Assembly: GCA_024233875.1 (NCBI GenBank)
Contig: JACKPB010000001.1
Coordinates: 124,001 to 188,000 of the forward strand
DNA length: 64,000 bases
Direction: 5' to 3'
DNA from: Leptospiraceae bacterium
GTDB lineage: Bacteria > Spirochaetota > Leptospiria > Leptospirales > Leptospiraceae
Below the pieces are notes generated by a model. It was not told the origin of the DNA. It saw nothing but the letters and a program-made list of their open reading frames with translations, and searched no databases. Positions 1 to 9,521 of the stretch are shown here, in pieces. The position numbers and the translations under genes were made by a program. Position 1 is the first letter of the stretch. Each line of letters opens with the position of its first letter.

Positions 1-1183
1 ATCCGAGGAGAGTGAATGTATTTAGGGTAAATCCAAAATAATAAAGAATCAAAAAACTTCCCATGATAGAAGTAGGTATCGCCAGTAAAATATTAAACGT
101 CGAAGAAAAGCTTCCCAGAAAGAGGTAGGTTACAATCCCTGTAAGGATGGCTGAGAGAATGATAGTAAATTCTAATTCTTCTATAGATTCTTCAATGAAT
201 TTAGTTGAATCAAATACAATATCAATCCGATATCCTTCCGGAAGCTCCTTGTTCAATTCTTCGATTTTTAATTTCACATTTTTAGCTACTTCTACTGCAT
301 TGACTCCCCTCTGTTTGACTATCCCGATACCAACAGAGATATTTTGATTGAATCGAGATATACGTTGGACATCATCTAATCCATCCTCTACTAAGGCAAT
401 GTCCCGAATTTTTAGATTGGATTCAAATATCGGGGATCCCCCACGCATAGTGATTGGAAGATTGGAAAATTTCTCAACACTTGTGACCTCGCCCATGGAG
501 CGTATACTATAATTTGTAGTCTGAGTTTCGATCAATCCAGCCGGAACTTCCGTATGTTCTCTGGCAATAGTATTCAGAATGTCATCTACTGTGAGTTCTC
601 TGCTGCTCATTCGATTTCCATCTATCCAAATACGTAAATTTCTATCTACATATCCTCCCAGGACTATTTGTCCGACTCCATTGATTGTGGAAAATTTGTT
701 CTTCACATGATCCTTTACAAAGACCATAAGATCACGTAGTTCTGATTTTGAAGATATTCCCAACCAGAGGATAGGTTGATCTTCCGGGTTGTATTTGGTA
801 ATTATTGGAGGATCAATGGTAGTTGGTAAAAGTTTTTGAGCTTGCGCTATCCGTGATTGGACTTCCTGGAGTGCGGTATCTACATTTTTTGATAGATCCA
901 ACTCGACAGTAATATTAGCAGAACCATATTTAGATGTCGAATTTATTTCCCTGATTCCATCTACACTCATGATCGCATCTTCCATTATATCCACAGCATT
1001 TGTTTCTATCACCTCGGGAGATGCTCCATTCCATGTGACACGGATATTAATTACAGGGAAATCTACATCAGGCATTTGGGAAATCCCCAAACGCAAAAAG
1101 GATAGAAATCCAAATAGAGTCAGACCGATCATAAGCATCCATGCAAATATTGGATTTCGAATAGAGATATCTGATAGAATCAT
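1..1183 (-). CDS. RND efflux pump, AcrB/MexB-type, C-terminal part outside window
   Basis: This is the N-terminal 394 residues of an inner-membrane RND transporter that would drive proton-coupled drug or solute efflux with the TolC-like protein encoded just upstream. The start ATG at 1183 overlaps the tolC stop as ATGA. The translation opens with the typical RND amphipathic start and first membrane helix (residues about 9-29, NPIFAWMLMIGLTLFGF), then QMPDVDFPVINIRV and a periplasmic porter domain with a QKLLPTTIDPPII segment. That pattern fits the hydrophobe/amphiphile group rather than the metal (CzcA) group found at 59.7-62.9 kb. The reading frame stays open to the left edge. No membrane fusion protein is in view; it may lie beyond the edge. 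Confidence 0.9.
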   Translation of the reverse strand, partial: MILSDISIRNPIFAWMLMIGLTLFGFLSFLRLGISQMPDVDFPVINIRVTWNGASPEVIETNAVDIMEDAIMSVDGIREINSTSKYGSANITVELDLSKNVDTALQEVQSRIAQAQKLLPTTIDPPIITKYNPEDQPILWLGISSKSELRDLMVFVKDHVKNKFSTINGVGQIVLGGYVDRNLRIWIDGNRMSSRELTVDDILNTIAREHTEVPAGLIETQTTNYSIRSMGEVTSVEKFSNLPITMRGGSPIFESNLKIRDIALVEDGLDDVQRISRFNQNISVGIGIVKQRGVNAVEVAKNVKLKIEELNKELPEGYRIDIVFDSTKFIEESIEELEFTIILSAILTGIVTYLFLGSFSSTFNILLAIPTSIMGSFLILYYFGFTLNTFTLLG

Positions 1184-2691
1184 TCTTTATCTCCTTTTTC
1201 TCCGACAGATGAATCTCCGGATTTTTTAATGGGAATGTTTCCTATGGCAATTTCAAAAGCGACTCTATATAAGTATCTCTGTAATTGAATTCTGCTGTAA
1301 TCATTTTGAGAAGATTGTAGAGTATTAAGAGCATTGAACACATCCAGAGAAGTTGCTAGTTTCTGTGATAAATCTCTTTTTTGAAACTTATAGTTTAGTT
1401 CTGCGGCTTCCATTGATTTTTTATAGGCTTCGAGGATTTTTCCCGAATTTACATAGCTTCGATACGTTGTACGAATCTCATCGCCTGCTGTTCTTTTGGT
1501 TTCTTCTAATACCATTTCAGCCTGTCTTCCGGCTGATTCTGCTTCTTTGACTGCTGAGGATATTGTGCCGGCGGAGAGGAGAGGAATTTGTACTACAAAT
1601 TGTGTAAAAATATCTCTATTTCGGGGTTGACCACTTCTTGGAATTCTGTAATACCCATTGAGAGAGACGGTGGGGAGATGACCTCCCCAGGCTCTTTTTA
1701 TCTCTGCCCTGGCCGCATTTAAATTGAACTCAGCGGCTCTTACATCAGGTCGATTGTCTGATTTTTTCATAGCAAGTTCCATAGGAAGCTTGAGTTCTTC
1801 GGGTAAACTTTCCAATTCTAGTTCTACTTCTGTCTTGGAGCCTATTTTAGTCAAAAGATTTGATTTCAATATTTGTAAGTCATCTTCAGATTTTTGTAGA
1901 TCAGCTTCCAGTTTAGCCAATTGCGAACTTGCATTGTACAATTCTGCAGATCGACTTTTCCCCAGTTGAACTCTGTACTTCAGCTCTTTGATTATATTTT
2001 CAGTCACTGATAGTATATTTCGATTAGTAGTTATAGTATTTTCCAGTTGAAGTATATTGTAATACAATTGTGCCAGTTCTAAATACAATCTACCCGCTTC
2101 AAATTGGGCTTCATACTTTCTTACTTCTACCATTTCATTAGCTGTTTTGAAAGCAGAGTATTCATTCAATCCTGTCATAATAGGAACGTTTAAAACCAGC
2201 ACATCACCCGGAAGGAATGCGGGGGAAATCTGAGTTCTTGTTGTTCCGGTAGTTGAGGTGCTATCTGTGGGGACACCGAGAAGAGCATTGGCAATTTCGT
2301 TTCTCCTGTTGATTTCCCTATCATGTTTTCTGTGATCGGGGATTGTGAAGTTCTCAAGATGTCTGTAAGAAAGGGAAGGAAAGAAACCACCCCAGGCAGC
2401 TGATTTCCGGGCTTCCGCCTGAACCAATGCTTCCTGACGAATGGCGATTCTCTCTGTTTGCTCCACCGCCAAAACAAATAGATCACCCAGATTTAACTTT
2501 TTTTTCTGTTTGGCTTCGGCTAGCATTTGGTTTGTCACTCCCGTATGACGGGTGATGGATTTTTCAATTTTTCCATCATTTATTTTTATAGTTTCTGATT
2601 TGCATGAAAGTACAATCAGGTAGGTCAGTGAAAATATTAAATACTTAACTATAATACCGGTACGGTTAGTTCCGGGATGTTTTAATTCCAT
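1180..2691 (-). CDS. TolC-like outer-membrane efflux lipoprotein
   Basis: Outer-membrane efflux channel of the OEP family, 503 aa, forming the exit duct for the RND pump encoded downstream (4-bp overlap). Residues 16-30 form a signal sequence ending in LIVLSC, so Cys30 is a likely lipidation site, as in OprM-type proteins. Two related halves follow, each with the family's long helices and an ALxxPxVRAAEFNL-like segment (RPDVRAAEFNLNAA). The ATG at 2691 is preceded by AAGGTGAG, a strong ribosome binding site, and this lies inside the terminal inverted repeat of the repeat element at 2696-2864. The gene may therefore owe its translation signal to that insertion. The substrate cannot be read from sequence. 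Confidence 0.9.
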   Translation of the reverse strand: MELKHPGTNRTGIIVKYLIFSLTYLIVLSCKSETIKINDGKIEKSITRHTGVTNQMLAEAKQKKKLNLGDLFVLAVEQTERIAIRQEALVQAEARKSAAWGGFFPSLSYRHLENFTIPDHRKHDREINRRNEIANALLGVPTDSTSTTGTTRTQISPAFLPGDVLVLNVPIMTGLNEYSAFKTANEMVEVRKYEAQFEAGRLYLELAQLYYNILQLENTITTNRNILSVTENIIKELKYRVQLGKSRSAELYNASSQLAKLEADLQKSEDDLQILKSNLLTKIGSKTEVELELESLPEELKLPMELAMKKSDNRPDVRAAEFNLNAARAEIKRAWGGHLPTVSLNGYYRIPRSGQPRNRDIFTQFVVQIPLLSAGTISSAVKEAESAGRQAEMVLEETKRTAGDEIRTTYRSYVNSGKILEAYKKSMEAAELNYKFQKRDLSQKLATSLDVFNALNTLQSSQNDYSRIQLQRYLYRVAFEIAIGNIPIKKSGDSSVGEKGDKE

Positions 2692-2695
2692 AGTA

Positions 2696-2864
2696 ACTCA
2701 CCTTACGCAATTCATTACTTTTAAACATTTTAATTTTTATAATACAAAATCATATTTTACTAATAGATCTATAAAAATAGAGGTTTGAGGACGATGAGTT
2801 CCCAATCTGCCGAAAGGCTCCCTTTCATTATCCTCACCTTTTGCACGAAAAGCGTAAGGTGAGA
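2696..2864. repeat. MITE-like repeat, copy 1, with terminal inverted repeats
   Basis: A 169-bp element begins CTCACCTTACGC and ends with the exact inverse GCGTAAGGTGAG; a TA dinucleotide lies just outside each end (2694-2695 and 2865-2866). A second copy of nearly the same length is at 56036-56205. The right end also contains CTCACCTTTTGC, which can pair with the terminal repeat to form a hairpin, and the centre holds a GCC-GAAA-GGC hairpin. It carries no ORF. TA flanks are typical of Tc1/mariner/IS630 target duplication, so a non-autonomous element of that type is the best guess. It fills nearly all of the gap between the phosphatase stop and the tolC start. Confidence 0.8.
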
Positions 2865-2870
2865 TAGTAT

Positions 2871-4013
2871 TTAATTATTGATCTTATTGTCAATGGTTAT
2901 GATCATAATATCATCTTCTAATTTTAACTCTCCCCCCGACCAGTCTATTATTTCTTTCATAAGTTTTTCGGATAATTCTGAAGGCTTGAGATTTCTATTT
3001 TTTCTAAGAAAATCTGCCAATCTCTCTTCGTCATACATTTCGTTTGATTCATTGGGCGCTTCTATAAGTCCATCCGTGTAGAGAAGAAGTCTGTCTTTGG
3101 GTTGAAAATCGATTTCTAAAGATTGAAATTTTGCATCCGGCTTGATCCCGAGAAGGGTTCCTCTGGGTAGAATCTGGATGATTTCTTTAGAACCTTCTCT
3201 CAATAATAGCAAGGGAGGATGAGCGGCATTTGCTACTGTTATCTTTTGTTTCTTTAGGTCAATCAATAAGTAAGTGGCAGTAACAAACTCTTTACCTATA
3301 TTTCCATAAAAGGCTTCATTCATATTTTGTAGTAGGAGAGATGGGTTCAGCATATTATTTTTTTGATAATAGAAAACAATTTTTACTATAGAAACTATCA
3401 GTGATGCCGCAGCTCCATGTCCCGAAACATCTGCGATGAGAATTCCCAGATGACCATCTTCATAAAAGAAGTCATAGTAGTCTCCACCCACCTTAGTCAT
3501 AGATCTATATCTGATATCAACGTCTACTTCCGGAATCGAAGGAAACTTTCGGGACATCAATAGTTCCTGAGTTTGTCTTGCCTTTACAAATTCCAGCTCC
3601 ATTTGATTGAAGTTGTCAGTGAGTTCCTCTTTTACTCTCTGCAATTCCAGATGCGTCTTGATTCTCGCTAAGACTTCTCCTGCATGAAATGGTTTGGTAA
3701 TGTAGTCCAATCCTCCCACTTCAAAAGCTTTCATCTTATTGGAAAGGTCATCTAAGGCTGAAATGAAAAGAATTGGTATGTTTTCCGTTTTTGTATCAGT
3801 TTTTAAGATCTTGCAGACTTCGTATCCATCCATTTCGGGCATCACTATATCCAAAAGAATCAAACTGGGGATTTGTGCCCTTGCAGCTTTTAAGGCAAGT
3901 TTTCCTGACGGACAGGGTCGAACTATGTATCCGGCATCGGAAAGAATTTGACTGAGTATTCTTAAATTGTTCGGAGTGTCATCTACAATGAGAATAGTTT
4001 CTTTCTTTTCCAT
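2871..4013 (-). CDS. Response regulator with SpoIIE/PP2C phosphatase output
   Basis: 380-aa two-domain protein. Residues 5-125 are a receiver: acidic pair Asp11-Asp12, phosphoacceptor Asp55 in LLDIVMPEMDGYE, Ser85 and Lys107 in the TKPF motif. A short coiled linker leads to a SpoIIE-type phosphatase (about 160-378) with GGDYYDFF, ADVSGHGAAA, LLYTDG and EDDIMIITI, so the metal-binding aspartates are present. The family (RsbU/HsbR-like) dephosphorylates STAS anti-anti-sigma proteins when the receiver is phosphorylated. It starts 15 bp after the hybrid kinase gene, so the two are probably co-transcribed and form a signalling pair. The STAS target is not adjacent; a STAS protein lies at 45.3-45.6 kb, but a link is only a guess. 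Confidence 0.92.
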   Translation of the reverse strand: MEKKETILIVDDTPNNLRILSQILSDAGYIVRPCPSGKLALKAARAQIPSLILLDIVMPEMDGYEVCKILKTDTKTENIPILFISALDDLSNKMKAFEVGGLDYITKPFHAGEVLARIKTHLELQRVKEELTDNFNQMELEFVKARQTQELLMSRKFPSIPEVDVDIRYRSMTKVGGDYYDFFYEDGHLGILIADVSGHGAAASLIVSIVKIVFYYQKNNMLNPSLLLQNMNEAFYGNIGKEFVTATYLLIDLKKQKITVANAAHPPLLLLREGSKEIIQILPRGTLLGIKPDAKFQSLEIDFQPKDRLLLYTDGLIEAPNESNEMYDEERLADFLRKNRNLKPSELSEKLMKEIIDWSGGELKLEDDIMIITIDNKINN

Positions 4014-4028
4014 AAGAATAATTAATGC

Positions 4029-6911
4029 TCAGAGCATACCTTCCAATTTTTCGTAATCAAAATCATGAATAATCAGTTTGACTTCTTCAGACATCTCAGG
4101 AGAAAGAAAAGTTTGATTGTCAACGAGTTGCATCATTTCGTCAAAATTACATGCTTCCAGGGAACGGGAAAATTTTGCCAACCAGTCTTTGTCTGCATTC
4201 TCAAAATAATCCATCCTATAATTAAAATGAGAATTTCTTTTCCCGGAGCTATCTTTAGATAGATTCTCATCATATATGAATTCTATATTCAGAAAGTTAG
4301 AAAGTGCAGTATAGATATCAATGTTTTTGAAAGGTTTGGATATGAAACCATCAAACCCATTCAATAGGATTTCTTGTTTTTCTTCATCATAAGCATTCGC
4401 TGTAAGAGCAATGATTTTAATAGATTTAGATATTTCTAATGTTCTAATCTTGCGTGTAGCTTCTCTCCCGTCCATTACAGGCATTTGGATGTCCATCCAG
4501 ATGAGATCCGGTGGATTTTCTGTAACTTTTTTTAGAGCCTCAGCCCCATCTCCAGCTTCTGTGATAACAAAATTTAAGGGTTTTAAAATTTTAATAATTA
4601 ATTGTCGATTGATGAAGTTGTCATCTACAATCATTAAGTTATAGTTCTTTTGTGCATTTTTTATTCCTATGACTTTTTGATTGGAGACTTCCTTTTTGGC
4701 TTCTAAGTGTTCATTAGATTTTCTAGTTTTAATAAAAAACTTAAAAACCGAACCCTGTCCGATGATACTTTCCACCCTAATATTTCCACCCATCATTTCG
4801 ATGAATTTCTTACTTATAGGAAGTCCCAAACCGGTTCCTTCGTTGGATTTTTTTCCGCTTTCGGTTTGTTCGTAGGCATTGAATAATTTGTCCATCTCAT
4901 CGGGCGCTATCCCCATTCCGGTGTCTCTAATTTCAAAATTCAAATCAAATTGTTCTGTGTTAATCGTTTCATTGGATGTAAAAATGACAATTTCTACCGA
5001 ACCGACTTTGGTAAACTTTATAGAATTATTTATGAGATTGATTAGAACCTGTTTGAGTTTGATCTCATCAGAGATAATCACCTGAGGAATCTCATTATTG
5101 AAGTGAATTAAAAAATTTATATTCTTGTCATGAGCTTTGATGACAAATAAATTTTTCACATCCTGTAGCATTTTGTGAACATCAAAAGCTTTCTCACTCA
5201 GGTCAATTTTTCCTGATTCTATCTTTGAAAGATCTAAAATTTGATTGATAACGTTTAATAAATGCTCTCCACTTTTTGCGATGATATCAACATTTTCCTT
5301 ATCTTTTTCTGAAAGAGTAGATATAGAAGTGAGGATTTGTGAAAATCCAATAATAGCATTCAATGGAGTCCTGAGCTCATGACTCATGTTTGCAAGGAAA
5401 ATACTTTTGGACCGATTCGCTGATTCTGCTACTTCGATAGATTTCTTAAGTTCTTCCTCGGTATTTTTCAATTGTGTAATGTCCAGAATGATCCCATCCC
5501 ATGTGACTGTCCCATCTTCCAATTGATGGGGTATGGCACGGCTTTGAAGCCATTTTTCTCTTCCTCCGAGTTTTTTGATTCGATAGGTGAATCTATATGG
5601 GGTTATGTTTTTAAAGGATTCATTTTCTTTTCGAACCATCAAGGGTAGGTCTTCGGGGTGAACTATCGAATAGAGGATCTTGTAGTTTGCAAGGATCTCT
5701 TCCGTCGCAATGCCTGTGATTGCTTCAATTCCTTTACTGATGTAGGAGAAGTAAATACTACCGTGTTTGCTTCTCCTCATCTGAAATATTGCTCCATCCT
5801 GAAGGTTGTTTCCCAGTTGTTTGATACGCAACTCAGAGAGCTTTACCAGTTTTTTGGAGTCTTTAAGAATTCGGTTGATAATGAATCCAACCAGTATGAC
5901 CAAAATAGGTGAAACTGTCATGATTACAATCAGATAGAGAGGGGTCTTCCGGTAGTCGTCAGGATTGTAGATTATCCCTTTTAGATCCCTTGGATTCTTG
6001 GGGATCAAATCATTGAAAACATAAGAATTGAGAATTCTCTGCAACCGATCCGGATTGGTATGACCGATTTGGACATAATTCAGGTTGATCAATTTATCCA
6101 TTTCTGTTGCTTCATATCGCAATTGCTCTATGGTGAAGTTGGGAGCATACTTTTCATGAATCAACTGGATGAGTTCTTCCTTATTCTGAAGGGCATAGGT
6201 CCAACCTTTCAGGCTGGCCCTTAGGAATTTTTCTGTTTTATCGGGGTCTTTTTCTATAGTCTGCTTGAGGGTAACCAGATTGTCCCCATAAAAATCGATT
6301 CCGTAATTCAGGGGGTTGATGATGGAAACTTCAATTCCCAAATTTCTGAAATAGAAGGGTTGATTGGTTATGTAACCGGAAATGACATCTACCTTGCCCT
6401 CGATTAAATCATTGTCATGGAAGGAGTGCGGGATGTAAGTATAGTCAGAATCAGAAATATGAAATTCTTTTAGGGTGGCTACAATCGGAGCTTTATCGTC
6501 CTTTCCAAACATGATCCTCTTTCCTCTCAGGTCATCCGGAGTCATTGTATTTGAATCTTTCCTGGCGATTAGAACAAGAGGGGAATGCTGAAAAATGCTC
6601 GCTAAAATAACAACATTCATCCCACTATTGTAGTTTGTTATGATATTTGAATCTGTTATCGCATAGTCAGCTTTGTTTTCTATGAGAGCATCAGCAGGAA
6701 AAAGCCGGGGATTTCTTTCAATCAGTTCAACCTGGAGACCTTCCTCCTCATAATAACCTTTCTCAGTAGCTGCATAGTAACCGGCAAATTGGAATTTGTG
6801 AAACCATTTGAAATACAATCGAATTTTCTGATTTTCTTCTGATGATTGAGAATAGGTCGGAGTACAGATCGAAGATAAGCTTAGAATTAGGATCAGCAGA
6901 AAATATTTCAT
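4029..6911 (-). CDS. Hybrid histidine kinase with NMT1/THI5-like sensor domain
   Basis: 960-aa membrane sensor kinase. Signal peptide (1-20), then an extracytoplasmic solute-binding domain of the NMT1/THI5/SsuA type (about 28-315; note KWFHKFQFAGYYAATEKGYY), a membrane helix (325-348), PAS/PAC (about 370-480), HisKA with His511 in MSHELRTPLNA, HATPase with N box (LINLINNSIKF), DTGMGIA and GTGLGLP, and a C-terminal receiver with Asp807 (DLIWMDIQMPVMDG). About 80 further residues resemble no domain I recognise. The sensor part suggests direct binding of a small ligand such as a pyrimidine precursor, sulfonate or nitrate; which one is unknown. The REC-phosphatase gene follows 15 bp downstream and is the likely output. 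Confidence 0.92.
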   Translation of the reverse strand: MKYFLLILILSLSSICTPTYSQSSEENQKIRLYFKWFHKFQFAGYYAATEKGYYEEEGLQVELIERNPRLFPADALIENKADYAITDSNIITNYNSGMNVVILASIFQHSPLVLIARKDSNTMTPDDLRGKRIMFGKDDKAPIVATLKEFHISDSDYTYIPHSFHDNDLIEGKVDVISGYITNQPFYFRNLGIEVSIINPLNYGIDFYGDNLVTLKQTIEKDPDKTEKFLRASLKGWTYALQNKEELIQLIHEKYAPNFTIEQLRYEATEMDKLINLNYVQIGHTNPDRLQRILNSYVFNDLIPKNPRDLKGIIYNPDDYRKTPLYLIVIMTVSPILVILVGFIINRILKDSKKLVKLSELRIKQLGNNLQDGAIFQMRRSKHGSIYFSYISKGIEAITGIATEEILANYKILYSIVHPEDLPLMVRKENESFKNITPYRFTYRIKKLGGREKWLQSRAIPHQLEDGTVTWDGIILDITQLKNTEEELKKSIEVAESANRSKSIFLANMSHELRTPLNAIIGFSQILTSISTLSEKDKENVDIIAKSGEHLLNVINQILDLSKIESGKIDLSEKAFDVHKMLQDVKNLFVIKAHDKNINFLIHFNNEIPQVIISDEIKLKQVLINLINNSIKFTKVGSVEIVIFTSNETINTEQFDLNFEIRDTGMGIAPDEMDKLFNAYEQTESGKKSNEGTGLGLPISKKFIEMMGGNIRVESIIGQGSVFKFFIKTRKSNEHLEAKKEVSNQKVIGIKNAQKNYNLMIVDDNFINRQLIIKILKPLNFVITEAGDGAEALKKVTENPPDLIWMDIQMPVMDGREATRKIRTLEISKSIKIIALTANAYDEEKQEILLNGFDGFISKPFKNIDIYTALSNFLNIEFIYDENLSKDSSGKRNSHFNYRMDYFENADKDWLAKFSRSLEACNFDEMMQLVDNQTFLSPEMSEEVKLIIHDFDYEKLEGML

Positions 6912-7022
6912 GATTCACAACAGGGACAATATGAGAATCTAGATGTAAGGGGAATAAATACAAATAAATTTTCATTTTCCTGTTATGGATTTCAGAGTTT
7001 TCTGCCGATTTCTCCCGGTTTT

Positions 7023-7976
7023 TTAATGAGCAAAGTAATCCTGATTCATTCCACTTCCAATTCCCAAAAGTCCACTGATAAAATTTGTTAGATATTCATG
7101 CAATCCAAAGAAAAATACATCTTCTACGCTACTGTAGGCCAGTTGATAATAAAGTTTTCCGATCCTTTGTTCTGTACCTGTAGAATAGTGTTTATTGGAG
7201 CTCGGATTGATCTGTCGAATGGATTCGAGGGCATGAGACATACAATAAACAAGGGATCTCGGTAAACGGTTGTTGAGAATAAGAATTTCTGCTACATGGA
7301 TGGGAACGATTTTGGTTGTGTATTGTTTTACATAAGCTTCATAAGCTCCTGTTGAGTCCAAAAGAGTTCTCCATTGATAGATGTCTACCGGGTTCCCTAC
7401 ATCCTGGATTCTTTTCAGAGGAATGTGGTACTTTACGTCCAGAATCCTTGCGATCTGATCAGCTCTTTCAATGAATTTACCTGTGTTCATGAAATGGTAA
7501 CCCTTGTCCCGAAACATGGTGATCTCAGTGACTCCATCAAAGCTGTAACCTTTGTTTCTGATGAAATGGAAAAATCGGTCCGGCCCTTCTTTGAGAATTC
7601 TCTCCATGTTGAATTCTGAAAATTCATGATAGAAGACATTGATGATCTCCCAGGTCTCTTTGGATATCATGTCCCGAACACCGCGTGCATTTTCCCTGGC
7701 TTTGTTGATGCACGAATTGATCGAATTGGGATTGGTGAGATCGAAAACAAGATAGTCCATGACCGTTTGTGAATCCGCTTGAGTGTGTGTTGTGTAAAAG
7801 CTACTCAACTGCCCCACAGCATTTAAGATCGGTTCCCAATTCGAGTTGTCATAGTAATCACTTGCCTCCAGTGACGAAGTGAGCTGAACTTCAAGACTAA
7901 TGGAAATTCCCTGTGCCCTTTCCATAAAACGTCCCAACCAAAAGAGATATTCTGCAATTCTACTGAGCATTACCAT
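7023..7976 (-). CDS. Alpha-E domain protein (DUF403)
   Basis: 317-aa, mainly helical protein of the alpha-E family; it opens with the family signature MLSRIAEYLFWLGRFMERA. Members are encoded beside circularly permuted ATP-grasp proteins and, in many genomes, a transglutaminase-like protease; together they are thought to build or process a peptide-like compound, but no reaction has been proven that I know of. Here the ATP-grasp gene lies 1 bp upstream in the same operon, while no transglutaminase gene is in the window. The GTG two codons ahead of the second methionine is too close to decide the exact start; the position given is the first ATG. Confidence 0.85.
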   Translation of the reverse strand: MVMLSRIAEYLFWLGRFMERAQGISISLEVQLTSSLEASDYYDNSNWEPILNAVGQLSSFYTTHTQADSQTVMDYLVFDLTNPNSINSCINKARENARGVRDMISKETWEIINVFYHEFSEFNMERILKEGPDRFFHFIRNKGYSFDGVTEITMFRDKGYHFMNTGKFIERADQIARILDVKYHIPLKRIQDVGNPVDIYQWRTLLDSTGAYEAYVKQYTTKIVPIHVAEILILNNRLPRSLVYCMSHALESIRQINPSSNKHYSTGTEQRIGKLYYQLAYSSVEDVFFFGLHEYLTNFISGLLGIGSGMNQDYFAH

Positions 7977-7977
7977 T

Positions 7978-9420
7978 TTATTTTACCACCCATGTATCTT
8001 TGCTACCACCCCCCTGAGAGGAGTTGACTACCAAAGATCCTTTTTTTAATGCAACCCGGGTCAATCCTCCGGGAATGAGATGAACCCCATCCGGTCCATA
8101 AATCGCGAATGGACGTAGGTCAATATGTCTCGGCTCAATACTACCATTGATAAAGCAGGGGGAAGTGGAGAGATTGATAGTGGGTTGAGCAATGAATCCC
8201 GAGGGATTTTCTAAGATTTTCTTTTTGTATTCTTCAATTTCTTCCGGTGTCGATTCTTTTCCGATCAACATTCCATATCCACCGGATTGGTTGGTTGCCT
8301 TTACGACAAGAGTTTCCAGTTTGGAAAAGGCTTCCTCTCTTTCTTCCTGGTTTCCGAGTCTGTATGTGGGAATGTTTTTCAGAATAGGAGTTTCGTTTAA
8401 GTAGTAACGGATCATTTCGGGAACGTAAGAATAAATCGCCTTGTCATCTGCGATCCCATTCCCTACGGCATTGACTATGACTACATTTCCTTTTTTGTAA
8501 GCATTGAAGAGTCCGGGAACCCCCAGAACGGAATCTTTTCGGAAGACCTGCGGGTCGAGAAACGAATCATCCACTCTTCGATAGATCACATCGAGTTGGA
8601 CAAGCCCATTGATTGTTTTCATGTAGACCTTATCATCTTTGACCTGTAGATCAAATCCTTCTACCATTTGTACTCCCATCTGTGAGGCGAGAAATACATG
8701 CTCATAATAAGCAGAATTGTACATACCCGGAGTCAGAAGTGCTATCTGTGGATTTTTGTTTTTGTGATTTATGGAAAGATTTTTTAACATCTCATACAAA
8801 ATTCCGGGATACGAGTCAACCCGTAGTACACTATTTTCTTTGAATACTTCCGGGAAGACTCTTCTCATTATATATCGATTTTCTAATACATATGAAATTC
8901 CTGATGGAGTACGGAGATTGTCTTCGAGAACACAATAATCACCATTGTCATCACGTATGATATCTGTTCCTGATATGTGAGTGTAGATATCATAAGGAAC
9001 TTTTACTCCGATCATTTCCTTGCAGTATTCCGGTGAGTTGAGGACGAAGTCTTCCGGAATGATTCCTTCTTTTAGAATCTCTCTGTCATTGTATATGTCT
9101 TTGAGAAAAAGATTCAGAGCTTTGATTCTCTGGACTACACCGGCTTCTATTGTTTTCCACTCTTTCATAGAAATGATTCTTGGAATCAAATCAAATGGGA
9201 AAATTCTTTCTACTCCTTTCCCATCGTTGTAGACAGTGAAGGTAATGCCCTGATTGATTGAAGCCAATCTGGAAAGTGCTTCCTTTTCTTTAAACTGTGA
9301 AATTTTCATTTGATGAAGAGTCTCAAAAACATCATTGTACTGGCTTCGCGGTGTATCATATCCCTCGAACATTTCATCAAATGCTTTCATTGGATTGGGA
9401 TAGTCAAATTGTATGTTCAT
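7978..9420 (-). CDS. Circularly permuted ATP-grasp protein (type 2)
   Basis: Predicted ATP-dependent carboxylate-amine ligase, 480 aa from the chosen start. It shows the N-terminal FDEMFEGYDTPRSQY motif, YVLENRYIMRRVFPE, LLTPGMYNSAYYEH and the C-terminal PRHIDLRPFAIYG and GGLTRVALKKGSLVVNSSQGGGSKDTWV blocks typical of the DUF404/DUF407 family. The frame is open to an upstream ATG at 9540, but the ATG at 9420 has AAGGA seven bases before it and matches the family N-terminus, so it is preferred. Partner of the alpha-E protein directly downstream. The substrate is unknown. The gene diverges from the EAL gene across a gap with two palindromes. Confidence 0.88.
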   Translation of the reverse strand: MNIQFDYPNPMKAFDEMFEGYDTPRSQYNDVFETLHQMKISQFKEKEALSRLASINQGITFTVYNDGKGVERIFPFDLIPRIISMKEWKTIEAGVVQRIKALNLFLKDIYNDREILKEGIIPEDFVLNSPEYCKEMIGVKVPYDIYTHISGTDIIRDDNGDYCVLEDNLRTPSGISYVLENRYIMRRVFPEVFKENSVLRVDSYPGILYEMLKNLSINHKNKNPQIALLTPGMYNSAYYEHVFLASQMGVQMVEGFDLQVKDDKVYMKTINGLVQLDVIYRRVDDSFLDPQVFRKDSVLGVPGLFNAYKKGNVVIVNAVGNGIADDKAIYSYVPEMIRYYLNETPILKNIPTYRLGNQEEREEAFSKLETLVVKATNQSGGYGMLIGKESTPEEIEEYKKKILENPSGFIAQPTINLSTSPCFINGSIEPRHIDLRPFAIYGPDGVHLIPGGLTRVALKKGSLVVNSSQGGGSKDTWVVK

Positions 9421-9499
9421 TTCTTTGTCCTTATGCATTTCTTTTAAGCTATACTGTACAAAGGTGTAGAAAAATTGTACATTCCTCTTTTCAAAATCT

Positions 9500-9519
9500 G
9501 TAAAAACACTTGTTTTTAC
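9500..9519. promoter_or_regulatory. Palindrome in divergent gap (possible operator)
   Basis: GTAAAAACACTTGTTTTTAC: a perfect 9-bp inverted repeat around a 2-bp centre. It lies between the divergent ATP-grasp (start 9420) and EAL (start 9574) genes, where promoters for both must sit. The symmetry suggests a binding site for a dimeric regulator; the regulator is not known. Confidence 0.45.
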
Positions 9520-9521
9520 TG

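Noticed and set aside
147..1229. Small plus-strand frames over the left-edge pump gene
   Set aside because: They are antisense to a continuous RND pump frame with clear family motifs.
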